The notes below the pieces were generated by a model. It ran no database searches. It was given only the letters and a program-made list of their open reading frames with translations, and was not told the origin of the DNA. From Betaproteobacteria bacterium (GTDB taxonomy: Bacteria; Pseudomonadota; Gammaproteobacteria; Burkholderiales; Usitatibacteraceae), in contig JADKJR010000010.1 of assembly GCA_016720925.1 (NCBI GenBank), positions 1 to 64,000 on the forward strand: a stretch of 64,000 bases of DNA. The letters run 5' to 3'. Made by a program: the position numbers and the translations under genes. The stretch's first letter is position 1. Each line of letters starts with the position of its first letter. Positions 26,494 to 34,387 of the stretch are shown piece after piece.

Positions 26494-26871
26494 CTACGGC
26501 TTTGCCGGCAGGCGAGGCGAAGGACGCCGACCATCGATGATATGCAGGACACCCAGAATGGGGTGACGCAGCAGCATGCGCGGTCCTGCCCAGCACATCA
26601 CGACCCTTACCCGCTCGCGCATGCCGGTGCTGTAGCAATGGACCAGGCAATTGGTGCAAGTCGGCTTGGCGTCGCCGAAGACACAGCGCTCCAGCCTGCG
26701 GCTCGCGTATTCCCGCAGTTCATTACAGCTTGCGCAAAGCGGCGCCCGCGGCTCGTGTTCGTGTTCGTGGGCGCGGCAGTACATGCGCAGCATGGCGTCT
26801 ATCGTTTTCAATTCGCGCGCACGGCGCTCCAAGCGCTTATCGGTGGTGAATTCGATTATCTGATTGGTCAT
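26494..26871 (-). CDS. ygbA: Nitrous-oxide-stimulated promoter family protein (YgbA-like)
   Basis: A 125-residue, Cys- and His-rich protein of the YgbA family. Visible motifs are MLRMYCRAHE, LCASCNELREYASRRLERCVFG, PTCTNCLVHCYSTGMRERVRVVM and WAGPRMLLRHP. The conserved cysteines suggest a metal or iron-sulfur site. E. coli ygbA is NsrR-controlled and aids recovery from nitrosative stress, which fits this denitrification context. The start ATG 26871 has AGGACA upstream. It sits downstream of the nap operon and beyond its terminator, so it probably has its own promoter. Confidence 0.88.
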   Translation of the reverse strand: MTNQIIEFTTDKRLERRARELKTIDAMLRMYCRAHEHEHEPRAPLCASCNELREYASRRLERCVFGDAKPTCTNCLVHCYSTGMRERVRVVMCWAGPRMLLRHPILGVLHIIDGRRPSPRLPAKP

Positions 26872-26950
26872 GAATGTGTCCTGTTCCCGGTCTTTCGCGG
26901 ATTATTATGCGCCGGGGCCGCGTGGCATCCGCCTGGATTCAAGCGCCAAG

Positions 26951-26990
26951 AATACAAAAAGCCGCAACCCGCTCGCGCCGGCCACGGCTT
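26951..26990 (-). terminator. Terminator of the nap operon
   Basis: On the minus strand AAGCCG (26990-26985) and CGGCTT (26964-26959) close a GC-rich loop, followed by TTTTTGTATT. It lies 22 bp after the napB stop. Confidence 0.6.
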
Positions 26991-27012
26991 CAATACGTCG
27001 TGAAATCAACGC

Positions 27013-27471
27013 CTACTTCTTCGCCATATTGCCAACGAACGTATTCGCCACCAGCGGCTTGGCATCGACCTGCGCAACGTGGCAGGTGTTGCATTGGTAG
27101 CGTTCCATCGAGGTGACTTTCTTCAAGCCGTCGCTGCTGGTGGTCAAGTGACTGTCGAGAAGCCTGGGGGACTTCTTCGCCACATAATTTTCCAAGCCAT
27201 GGCAATCGAGACACTGGTTTTCCGTCACTGTAATTTCATCGAAATTATCGGTGGCATGCGGCACCAGTGGCGGCTGCCCCTTGAAGGTTCGCACGATGAG
27301 TTTCTGCATGCCGGGCTTTTTGCCGGGATAGACTTTTTCAACGGGCGCCTTGTCGACCGTCGCCGCGCCTTCGCCGCGCAGGGTTTGGACACTGGCGGGT
27401 TGCTGGGCAATACTCCAACCCGAAATCGCGGCCAGTGCTGCGGCCAGAATAATCGTGACGGACCTGTTCAT
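27013..27471 (-). CDS. napB: Periplasmic nitrate reductase diheme cytochrome NapB
   Basis: A 152-residue exported cytochrome. The signal peptide (about 1-22) is followed by two heme sites, CLDCH (about 87-91) and CNTCH (about 127-131), with the NapB-type surroundings IPHVTD-like LVPHATDNF and SPRLLDSHL. It passes electrons from the membrane quinol-oxidising partner to NapA. It is last in the napDAGHB operon, 59 bp after napH. Confidence 0.95.
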   Translation of the reverse strand: MNRSVTIILAAALAAISGWSIAQQPASVQTLRGEGAATVDKAPVEKVYPGKKPGMQKLIVRTFKGQPPLVPHATDNFDEITVTENQCLDCHGLENYVAKKSPRLLDSHLTTSSDGLKKVTSMERYQCNTCHVAQVDAKPLVANTFVGNMAKK

Positions 27472-27530
27472 GATCGTCTCCCTTCACATCGTAAAAGTTG
27501 AAATTCGAAAAAGACACAAAGAAAACTTTC

Positions 27531-28424
27531 CTATTTGCTCGCCACCGGCGCCATCGCCTGCGCGGGGCGTGAAACATTTATCACCCTGTTGCCAAATCGC
27601 GTGCCGAATGTAAAAACGTCTTTCGAGCATACGTCGATGCATCGTCCGCAGTTGGTGCAGTTGACATCCAGAATCACCGGGCCCGCGCCCTTAAGCCCTT
27701 TCAATGCGGGCATGATCACATGCGGTTCCGGGCATATCACCACGCAGTCCATGCAATCGTTACAGGCGGCGCGATTTGCGGCTGTCACGCGAACGATACT
27801 AAATTTTCCGAGCAGGCTGTAGAACGCGCCGACCGGACACAAGCGACCGCACCAGCCATCCTTCACCACGAACAGGCTGAAGAGGAACACCGCCAGAATG
27901 ACCGCCCATGCGGCACCAATGCCAAAGATCACGCCGCGATGGAACATCGAGACCGGGTTCACCAGTTCCCACGCGATCGTGCCGGTGCTCAATGCCAGCA
28001 CCAGCGTCATGGCCAGAATCCAGTAGCGTGTTTGCCGCGATATGTGCGCACCACCCTTGATGCCGAAGCACTCGCGCAACCATCCCGCCGCGTCGGCGAC
28101 CATGTTCACCGGGCATACCCATGAGCAAAACACACGTCCGCCCACCAGCATGTAGAACACGAGCACGATAACCGCGCCGATGAAGGCCTTCGTTTCGGGC
28201 ACATGCCGCGTCAGAAGCGATTGCAGCAGGATGTAAGGATCCGCCAGCGGCAGGAAATTCAGCGTGTAGCTGAAGGTGAGATTGCCCTTGATGATCCACA
28301 CGCCCAGCAACGGGCCGAGCAGGAACAGGCCGAGTATCGACACCTGCGACACGCGCCGCAACACCAGCCATTTGTGGGCGCCCCACCAGCCCTTGGCGGC
28401 CAAGGCGTCAGCGCCGGCGCTCAC
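27531..28424 (-). CDS. napH: Quinol-oxidising ferredoxin-type membrane protein NapH
   Basis: A 297-residue protein with four transmembrane helices, two cytoplasmic CxxxCP motifs (CSWVCP and CGRLCP) and two C-terminal [4Fe-4S] sites (CNDCMDCVVICPEP and CTNCGRCIDVC). With NapG it moves electrons from quinol to NapB/NapA. I place the start at GTG 28424, overlapping the napG stop as GTGA, because the long upstream extension is not NapH-like. The resulting length is near the 287 residues of the E. coli protein. Confidence 0.93.
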   Translation of the reverse strand: MSAGADALAAKGWWGAHKWLVLRRVSQVSILGLFLLGPLLGVWIIKGNLTFSYTLNFLPLADPYILLQSLLTRHVPETKAFIGAVIVLVFYMLVGGRVFCSWVCPVNMVADAAGWLRECFGIKGGAHISRQTRYWILAMTLVLALSTGTIAWELVNPVSMFHRGVIFGIGAAWAVILAVFLFSLFVVKDGWCGRLCPVGAFYSLLGKFSIVRVTAANRAACNDCMDCVVICPEPHVIMPALKGLKGAGPVILDVNCTNCGRCIDVCSKDVFTFGTRFGNRVINVSRPAQAMAPVASK

Positions 28425-29290
28425 AGCTTGTTTCCTTGCAATGCACGCGGCATCGGCGGCTTTGTGCCGGGCGCCGCCGGCGCGGTGTCGCCAGTCGGAT
28501 TCAACCCACGCCCCGATTCGTAGCGCTGGCCTTCGGGCAGATTGTAGTGATGCTCGATATCCGGCGCGACCAGACTGGCGCCCTCTTTGTCTTTTTCGAT
28601 CCAACCCAGGCGGTAATGCTTGCCCGGCTCGCCCTTGGCGATACTGATCGGAAATACCTTGATGGCGGCCGCTTCCAGTACGCAGGATTTCTCGCATTTA
28701 CCGCAGCCGGTACAGTGTTCGGAATGCACGACCGGAATAAACAGCGCGTGCTTGCCGGTGCGCGGGTTGATCTGCTGCTCAAGCGTGATGGCTTTGTCGA
28801 TCACCGGACAAACGCGATAGCACACGTCGCAGCGCATGCCGAGGAAATTGAGGCAGTTCTCCTGGTCCACCAGCACCGCAAGGCCCATCTTCGCCTTGTT
28901 GATGTCGGTCAGTTGATGGTCCAGCGCCCCGGTCGGGCAGGCCTTGACGCACGGAATGTCTTCGCACATCTCGCAAGGCAATTGGCGCGCGATAAAGTAG
29001 GGCGAGCCGGTGGCGACCGCTTCCTCTGGTTTGGCGAGGCTGAGAATTTTGTAGGGACAATCGCGCACGCACAGACCACAACGGATGCAGGCGCCGAGGA
29101 AATCCTTGTCCGCCAGCGCCCCTGGCGGGCGAAGGGCCTGCGGTGGCAGCGCTTTCGACTGCTTGGCGTAAAGGCCAACGCCCAGCCCGAGCAGGCCCAC
29201 GCCACAGGTCATGCGCGCGCCATCGAGCAGGAACTGCCGGCGCGCCGCTTGCGACGCGGCGGCAGTTTGGCCTTTTTTCTCAGCTTTCAT
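28421..29290 (-). CDS. napG: Ferredoxin-type periplasmic protein NapG
   Basis: A 289-residue protein with a twin-arginine-type leader (QAARRQFLLDGAR). Four [4Fe-4S] Cys clusters are visible: CIRCGLCVRDCP, CEMCEDIPCVKACP, CDVCYRVCP and CTGCGKCEKSCV. It partners NapH in quinol oxidation for nitrate reduction. ATG 29290 begins the conserved sequence MKAEKKGQ. The gene is 74 bp after napA and overlaps napH by 4 bp. Confidence 0.94.
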   Translation of the reverse strand: MKAEKKGQTAAASQAARRQFLLDGARMTCGVGLLGLGVGLYAKQSKALPPQALRPPGALADKDFLGACIRCGLCVRDCPYKILSLAKPEEAVATGSPYFIARQLPCEMCEDIPCVKACPTGALDHQLTDINKAKMGLAVLVDQENCLNFLGMRCDVCYRVCPVIDKAITLEQQINPRTGKHALFIPVVHSEHCTGCGKCEKSCVLEAAAIKVFPISIAKGEPGKHYRLGWIEKDKEGASLVAPDIEHHYNLPEGQRYESGRGLNPTGDTAPAAPGTKPPMPRALQGNKL

Positions 29291-29364
29291 GATGAATGCC
29301 AGGTCTCGTTTGTCAGCGGACAACCTGCGTTGCCCGCCCACGCACATCCAGATTTCCTATGCGA

Positions 29365-31911
29365 TCAAACCTTGACGATCTTGACCGCGCACTTCTTGAA
29401 GTCCGTCTCTTTCGAAATCGGGCAGGTCGCATCCAGTGTCAGCTTGTTCACCAAACGGTGCTCGTCGAAGAACGGGATGAATACCAGCCCATCGGGCATC
29501 TTGTTGCGGCCCTTGGTTTCGACGCGCAATTGGATCTCACCGCGCCGCGTGACGGCCTTGACGACGTCGCCCCGTTTCAACTCACGCTTCTTCGCATCAT
29601 TCGGATTCATGAACACGACGGCATCCGGGAAGGCCTTGTAGAGCTCCGGCACGCGGCGCGTCATGGTGCCCGTATGCCAGTGCTCCAGCACGCGCCCGGT
29701 GCAAAGCCACAAGTCGTACTCAGCATCCGGTTCTTCGGCGGCGGGTTGATAGGGCAGCGCGATAATCAGCGCTTTGCCGTCCGGCTTGCCGTAGAACTTG
29801 ACGCTCTCGCCTTTCTTGACGTATGGGTCATAGCCTTCGCGGAAACGCCACAGTGTTTCTTTGCCGTCGACCACCGGCCAGCGCATACCGCGGGTCTTGT
29901 GATAAGAGTCAAACGGCGCGAGATCGTGCGCGTGACCGCGCCCGAAGCCCGCGTATTCCTCGAACAAGCCCTTCTGCACGTAATAGCCGAACGCTGTCGA
30001 CTCGTCGTTGCGATAGCCCTTGATGGCGTGACCGTTGGTTTTCTCGAGTTCGTCGAGCGGAAATTTGTTGACCTGGCCGTTGGCATACAGCACGTCATAA
30101 AGCGTCTTGCCGCGATACTCGGGCATCTTGGCCAGCAGTTCCTCCGGCCAGACTTCCTCAACCTTGAAGCGCTTGGAGAATTCCATGTACTGCCACAGAT
30201 CGGATTTGGATTCGCCCGGCGCCTTGACCTGCTGGCGCCAGAACTGGCTGCGTCGCTCGGCGTTACCGAAGGCACCCTCCTTTTCCATCCACATGGCGGA
30301 AGGCAGTATCAGATCGGCGGCGAGGGCCGTCACGGTCGGATAGGCATCCGATACGACGATGAAATTTTCCGGATTACGGAAACCGGGATAGGTTTCGCCG
30401 TTGATGTTCGGCCCCGCCTGCATATTGTTGGTGGTGGTGGTCCAGTAAAAATTGAGCTTGCCGTCTTTCAGCATGCGGCTCTGCAATACCGCGTGATAGC
30501 CCGGCACGCCGTTGATCGTGCCCGGCGGCAGTTTCCAGATTTTCTCGGTGGCTTCGCGGTGGGCAGGATTCATCACCACCATGTCAGCCGGAAGGCGATG
30601 CGAAAACGTGCCGACCTCGCGCGCGGTACCACAGGCTGAAGGCTGGCCGGTCAGCGAGAATGGGCTATTACCCGGCTCGGAAATTTTGCCCACCAACAGG
30701 TGCACGTTGTAGATCATGTTGTTCACCCAGGTGCCGCGAGTGTGCTGGTTGAAGCCCATGGTCCAGTACGACGTAACTTTGGTTTTCGGATCCGCGTAGA
30801 TCTTCGCCAGTTCCAAGAGTTTTTCCGGTGCCACGCCAGAGAGTTTGGACGTGTATTCCAGCGTGTATTCAGACACGAACTGTTTGAACTCGTCGAAGCT
30901 GATCGGGCTCATCTTGTCCGGCGCGCCCTTCGGTTTACCATCCGCGCCGGGATAGCCGTTATTGTTGGCTACCTGTTCAAGCGGATGATTCGGACGCAGG
31001 CCGTATCCGATGTCGGTGACGCCTTTGGTGAAATTGACGTGCTTCTTGACGAAGTCTTCGTTCACCGCGTTGTTCTGGATGATGTAGTTGCAGATGTAGT
31101 TGAGGATAGCCAGATCGGTTTGCGGTTTGAAGATGAGTTCCGAGTCGGCAACTTCGCAGGAACGATGTGTGAAGGTGGAAAGGACATTGACCCTGACATG
31201 CTTCGCCGACAGGCGGCGGTTGGTGATACGCGACCAGAGGATGGGGTGCATCTCGGCCATGTTGGAACCCCACAGCACGAACGCATCCGCGTGCTCGGCG
31301 TCGTCATAGCAACCCATCGGCTCGTCGATGCCGAAGGTGCGCATGAAGCCGGCGACGGCAGAGGCCATGCAGTGACGCGCGTTCGGATCGATATTGTTGG
31401 TGCGGAAACCGGCCTTGAAAAGTTTGACCGCCGCATAACCTTCCCAGATGGTCCACTGGCCCGAGCCGAACATGCCGATCGAAGTCGGACCTTTCGCTTT
31501 CAGTGCAGCCTTGCACTTCTCTTCCATGATGTCGAAGGCCTGTTTCCAGGTGACCGGCGCGAACTCGCCGTCCTTGTCGAACTTGCCATCCTTCATGCGC
31601 AGCAGCGGCGTGGTGAGACGATCCTTGCCGTACTGGATTTTCGCCAGGAAGTAACCCTTGATGCAGTTCAGCCCCTTGTTCACCGGGGCGTCGGGATCGC
31701 CCTGGGTTGCGACGATCTTCCCATCCTTGACGCCAACCAGTACGCCACAGCCGGTACCACAATATCTGCACACGCCTTTGTCCCAACGCACACCGTCTGC
31801 TCGCGGCGCGGGCGCCTTCGCTTGTTGGGGCGCGGCGAGCGATACACCGGCGACCGATGCAGCGGCGGCGGCGGCGTTACTTTTGATGAAATCACGTCGG
31901 GTCAGCTTCAT
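29365..31911 (-). CDS. napA: Periplasmic nitrate reductase catalytic subunit NapA
   Basis: An 848-residue Mo-bisMGD enzyme reducing nitrate to nitrite in the periplasm. A twin-arginine signal (LTRRDFIKSNAAAAAASVAG) directs folded export. One [4Fe-4S] cluster is bound by CRYCGTGCGVLV...CIKG (about 48-84). The Cys that ligates molybdenum lies in ARHCMASAVAGF, as in NapA. It overlaps napD by 4 bp. The full length matches the family. Confidence 0.98.
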   Translation of the reverse strand: MKLTRRDFIKSNAAAAAASVAGVSLAAPQQAKAPAPRADGVRWDKGVCRYCGTGCGVLVGVKDGKIVATQGDPDAPVNKGLNCIKGYFLAKIQYGKDRLTTPLLRMKDGKFDKDGEFAPVTWKQAFDIMEEKCKAALKAKGPTSIGMFGSGQWTIWEGYAAVKLFKAGFRTNNIDPNARHCMASAVAGFMRTFGIDEPMGCYDDAEHADAFVLWGSNMAEMHPILWSRITNRRLSAKHVRVNVLSTFTHRSCEVADSELIFKPQTDLAILNYICNYIIQNNAVNEDFVKKHVNFTKGVTDIGYGLRPNHPLEQVANNNGYPGADGKPKGAPDKMSPISFDEFKQFVSEYTLEYTSKLSGVAPEKLLELAKIYADPKTKVTSYWTMGFNQHTRGTWVNNMIYNVHLLVGKISEPGNSPFSLTGQPSACGTAREVGTFSHRLPADMVVMNPAHREATEKIWKLPPGTINGVPGYHAVLQSRMLKDGKLNFYWTTTTNNMQAGPNINGETYPGFRNPENFIVVSDAYPTVTALAADLILPSAMWMEKEGAFGNAERRSQFWRQQVKAPGESKSDLWQYMEFSKRFKVEEVWPEELLAKMPEYRGKTLYDVLYANGQVNKFPLDELEKTNGHAIKGYRNDESTAFGYYVQKGLFEEYAGFGRGHAHDLAPFDSYHKTRGMRWPVVDGKETLWRFREGYDPYVKKGESVKFYGKPDGKALIIALPYQPAAEEPDAEYDLWLCTGRVLEHWHTGTMTRRVPELYKAFPDAVVFMNPNDAKKRELKRGDVVKAVTRRGEIQLRVETKGRNKMPDGLVFIPFFDEHRLVNKLTLDATCPISKETDFKKCAVKIVKV

Positions 31912-32162
31912 GTGCAGACACTCCCTTCAGGGTCGGATTCGAATTGGTGAAATACCATCGCGACGGACATGACACCATCCATCGCATTGATGTGGTTGAA
32001 CACATCGACAGTCTCGGCGTCGGTACCGGTTTCAATGGTGACAATGAACTTGCCTTCCTCGGTCGCGGCATGAATCTCCACACCGGCCATCTGTTCAATT
32101 GCATCGCTCACCACGGATGCCCGGGCGGGCTGTGCATTGACAATGACGCTGGAGATGTTCAT
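31908..32162 (-). CDS. napD: NapA signal-peptide-binding chaperone NapD
   Basis: An 84-residue ferredoxin-fold protein with the NapD pattern NISSVIVNAQPARASVV and AMDGVMSVAMVFHQFE. NapD binds the twin-arginine signal of NapA and delays export until the cofactor is inserted. It is the first gene of the nap operon, downstream of a DNR/FNR-like promoter. Confidence 0.92.
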   Translation of the reverse strand: MNISSVIVNAQPARASVVSDAIEQMAGVEIHAATEEGKFIVTIETGTDAETVDVFNHINAMDGVMSVAMVFHQFESDPEGSVCT

Positions 32163-32252
32163 CTGGTATCGCGGGCACTTTTTAGTGCGGAGGGAACTGG
32201 TGAATGACTTCGGGCTCGGGACTCAGGAACAAGCACTCAAGGTTCAACCCAT

Positions 32253-32294
32253 AGCCTATGCTGCGGCGCGGTAACTTTCCTTGATAATTGTTAA
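32253..32294 (-). promoter_or_regulatory. DNR/FNR-like promoter of the nap operon
   Basis: TTAAC-AATT-ATCAA on the minus strand (32294-32281) is among the best FNR-type boxes in the window. At -41.5 spacing, TAGGCT (32258-32253) is the -10 and transcription starts near 32246, 84 bp before napD. Confidence 0.65.
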
Positions 32295-32395
32295 GCCGAA
32301 CGGAAATTCATGGCCATGAGGCGGACCTTTCTCGCCACAGCGGCTTCAAAAAAGGCAGTTGGCCAATTTTGCGGCGGGCAGGATAGAAGACGTGT

Positions 32396-32725
32396 CTACT
32401 CGACAATAACAGTACCCGTCATTTCCTCGTGTGGCCCACAGCGATACCGGTAAGTGCCAGGTAGTTTGAAGGTGCGCTGCCAACTCTCGTCGGGAAATAG
32501 CCGCTCTGATTCGAGCCCCGCTTCGGCTGGAAAGAGCACGGAATGGCTGGTGCGCTTCTCGCGGTTGGTCCATTTCACCGTGTCACCCGCCTTGACGCGA
32601 ACCTCCTGCGGGGAAAAACGATAATCCCGGATCGCAACTTCCACCACCTTTTGTGCGGAGGCAGAAAAAGAAACGAGTGCCAGCAATGCCAGCACTCGTT
32701 TCGATTGCCGCGACCAGTCAAGCAA
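32396..32725 (-). CDS. Plastocyanin/pseudoazurin-like cupredoxin
   Basis: A 109-residue exported blue-copper protein. The signal peptide ends near FSASAQ. The type 1 copper ligands are His in TSHSVLF (about 62) and the C-terminal set RCGPHEEM (Cys, His and Met). It is the last gene of the nirS-nirT-nirB run, 29 bp after nirB. It could be an alternative electron donor to cytochrome cd1 or to the CuA subunit at 10073. Confidence 0.85.
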   Translation of the reverse strand: MLDWSRQSKRVLALLALVSFSASAQKVVEVAIRDYRFSPQEVRVKAGDTVKWTNREKRTSHSVLFPAEAGLESERLFPDESWQRTFKLPGTYRYRCGPHEEMTGTVIVE

Positions 32726-32754
32726 AATGCACTCTTGCCAAACCGGGAAAATTT

Positions 32755-33648
32755 CTACATTTTGGTTGCTTTGATGTCTCCATCAGCACCGATGCCCAGA
32801 TTGTAGTTAAGGGAAACGTGATGGAAACGAAATACGGTTTTGTCGGTGTGGATCGCGATGCCGAATGGCACGGTCTTGCCCTCGGCCAGCGTCAGGTCGC
32901 CAGCGCCACCCACCAATTTGCGCTTGAATGTAACGGTGTACATGCCGCCCTTATTTTCGCCTTCGGCTTTTTCGAGCGCCTTGCCATCCTTGTTTACGCG
33001 CGCTTCCGCGACGTGGCCATCAAGATGCAACGAACCCTTGCCGCCGACGCCGCTTTTCCACTGGATATAGTCGGTGTAGATGTCACCACCCAGATTCGCG
33101 CCAGTGACATATTTCTTCTTGTCCGGATTGGCGCCCGGCATCGAACGCACATCGCTATGGCAGGTCGCCCAGCAGCCGACTTTGTCGCCATCCGGCACCT
33201 TGCCGGCGATGAACATGATCGCGGCCTTGACCTCATGCTTGGGGTCTTTGTCTTCGCGTGTTGCGCCAGCCGCGGCATCCGCGGGCGGCTTGAAGCTCAG
33301 GCGGATATAAACGTGCTCCTTGTCATAGGCCGCCTGAACGCTGACCGGAAAATTCATGGTCTTCGGTGCGCCAACTGGCTCCAGTTCCTTGTCCGCCAGC
33401 CGTTTCAAATTAACGTTCAGTGCGCCTTTTTCTTCGTGACAACCCGCACAGCTTTCGCCCTTGCGCATGCCAGCCGAACCACTGTGAGAGGACTTCTTGG
33501 TCATCCATTCAATTGACGTAATGCCGGTATGAAAAACCTGGATATCACGTTTAGGCACCTTGCTCCAGTCAGGTGCGGCAATCGCGGTGTGGGAGCCAAT
33601 CGCAAGCAATATGCCGGCAACGGTGCTGGGTAATATGGAAAACTTCAT
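32755..33648 (-). CDS. nirB: NirB-like cytochrome c552 with an ethylbenzene-dehydrogenase-type heme domain
   Basis: A 297-residue exported protein. After the signal peptide (ending TAIAA) comes a CAGCH heme c site (about 68-72). The rest resembles the heme-binding domain of ethylbenzene dehydrogenase gamma-like proteins (VSVQAAYDKEHVYIRLSF). A second site reads GCWATCH, that is C-x3-C-H rather than C-x2-C-H. Gene order nirS-nirT-nirB is the same as in Pseudomonas stutzeri, where NirB is a diheme c552. Its exact role in nitrite reduction is not settled. Confidence 0.75.
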   Translation of the reverse strand: MKFSILPSTVAGILLAIGSHTAIAAPDWSKVPKRDIQVFHTGITSIEWMTKKSSHSGSAGMRKGESCAGCHEEKGALNVNLKRLADKELEPVGAPKTMNFPVSVQAAYDKEHVYIRLSFKPPADAAAGATREDKDPKHEVKAAIMFIAGKVPDGDKVGCWATCHSDVRSMPGANPDKKKYVTGANLGGDIYTDYIQWKSGVGGKGSLHLDGHVAEARVNKDGKALEKAEGENKGGMYTVTFKRKLVGGAGDLTLAEGKTVPFGIAIHTDKTVFRFHHVSLNYNLGIGADGDIKATKM

Positions 33649-33704
33649 CTAATACTCCTCTCAGAAATTGGACTCAATGCTGGGGACACCAGTCAATTCG
33701 ACGA

Positions 33705-34292
33705 CTAATCGTCTTCTTCCTTCATGCCCGGGGGTTTCGTGTGGGCAATACCCTTGTGGCAATCGATGCAGGTCTTCTTTTCCTCCCGCCCAATTTTGTG
33801 CAACTTCGCGCCGCGTACCTTCTGCTTTTCGATATCCATGCTATCAAAGCTGTGGCAGTTGCGGCATTCGCGCGAATCGTTGGCCTTCATCCGCGCCCAT
33901 TCGCTCTCGGCCAATTTCAGACGCTTGGCCGCGAACTTCTCTTTTGTGTCAATACTGCCGGTGATTTTACCCCAGACTTCTCCACTGGCCTGAATCTTGC
34001 GAATCATCTTCGGGCCCCATTCCTTGGGGACATGACAATCCGGACAGGTGGCACGCACGCCGGTTCGGTTCTGGTAGTGGATAGTCTTCTTGTATTCCAC
34101 ATAAACGTTGTCACGCATCTCGTGGCAGCCGATGCAGAATGTTTCGGTGTTGGTCGCTTCCAGCGCGGTGTGGAAGCCACCCCAGAAGAGAACGCCACCT
34201 AAGAAACCTACGACCACGAGGGTGAACAACGAATACTTGGCACTGGGCCGCCGGATCGCCGCCAAGAACCGGAATAACTTACTGTCTGTCAT
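33705..34292 (-). CDS. nirT: NapC/NirT-family tetraheme membrane cytochrome c
   Basis: A 195-residue protein with an N-terminal transmembrane anchor (YSLFTLVVVGFLGGVLFWGG, about 20-39) and four heme sites: CIGCH, CPDCH, CRNCH and CIDCH. The family oxidises quinol in the membrane and feeds periplasmic reductases. By position (after nirS) it should supply cytochrome cd1. Because the nap operon here has no napC, it could also support Nap. Confidence 0.93.
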   Translation of the reverse strand: MTDSKLFRFLAAIRRPSAKYSLFTLVVVGFLGGVLFWGGFHTALEATNTETFCIGCHEMRDNVYVEYKKTIHYQNRTGVRATCPDCHVPKEWGPKMIRKIQASGEVWGKITGSIDTKEKFAAKRLKLAESEWARMKANDSRECRNCHSFDSMDIEKQKVRGAKLHKIGREEKKTCIDCHKGIAHTKPPGMKEEDD

Positions 34293-34337
34293 GAACCCTA
34301 CCCCTAGTTTATCTAATGTTACTTTTTGGGCTATTTT

Positions 34338-34363
34338 GATAAAGGGGCTTTCGCCCCTTTATC
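34338..34363. promoter_or_regulatory. Intercistronic hairpin between nirS and nirT
   Basis: GATAAAGGGGC-TTTC-GCCCCTTTATC is an 11-bp perfect stem with a 4-nt loop, 24 bp after the nirS stop and before nirT. On the minus strand no T-run follows, so it more likely stabilises or partly terminates the nirS message, giving more NirS than NirT. Confidence 0.6.
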
Positions 34364-34387
34364 GTTATCGCGCATTGATTCGCCAAA

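Noticed and set aside
30700..31950. 416-residue open frame opposite napA
   Set aside because: It is a shadow frame of napA with no recognisable features.
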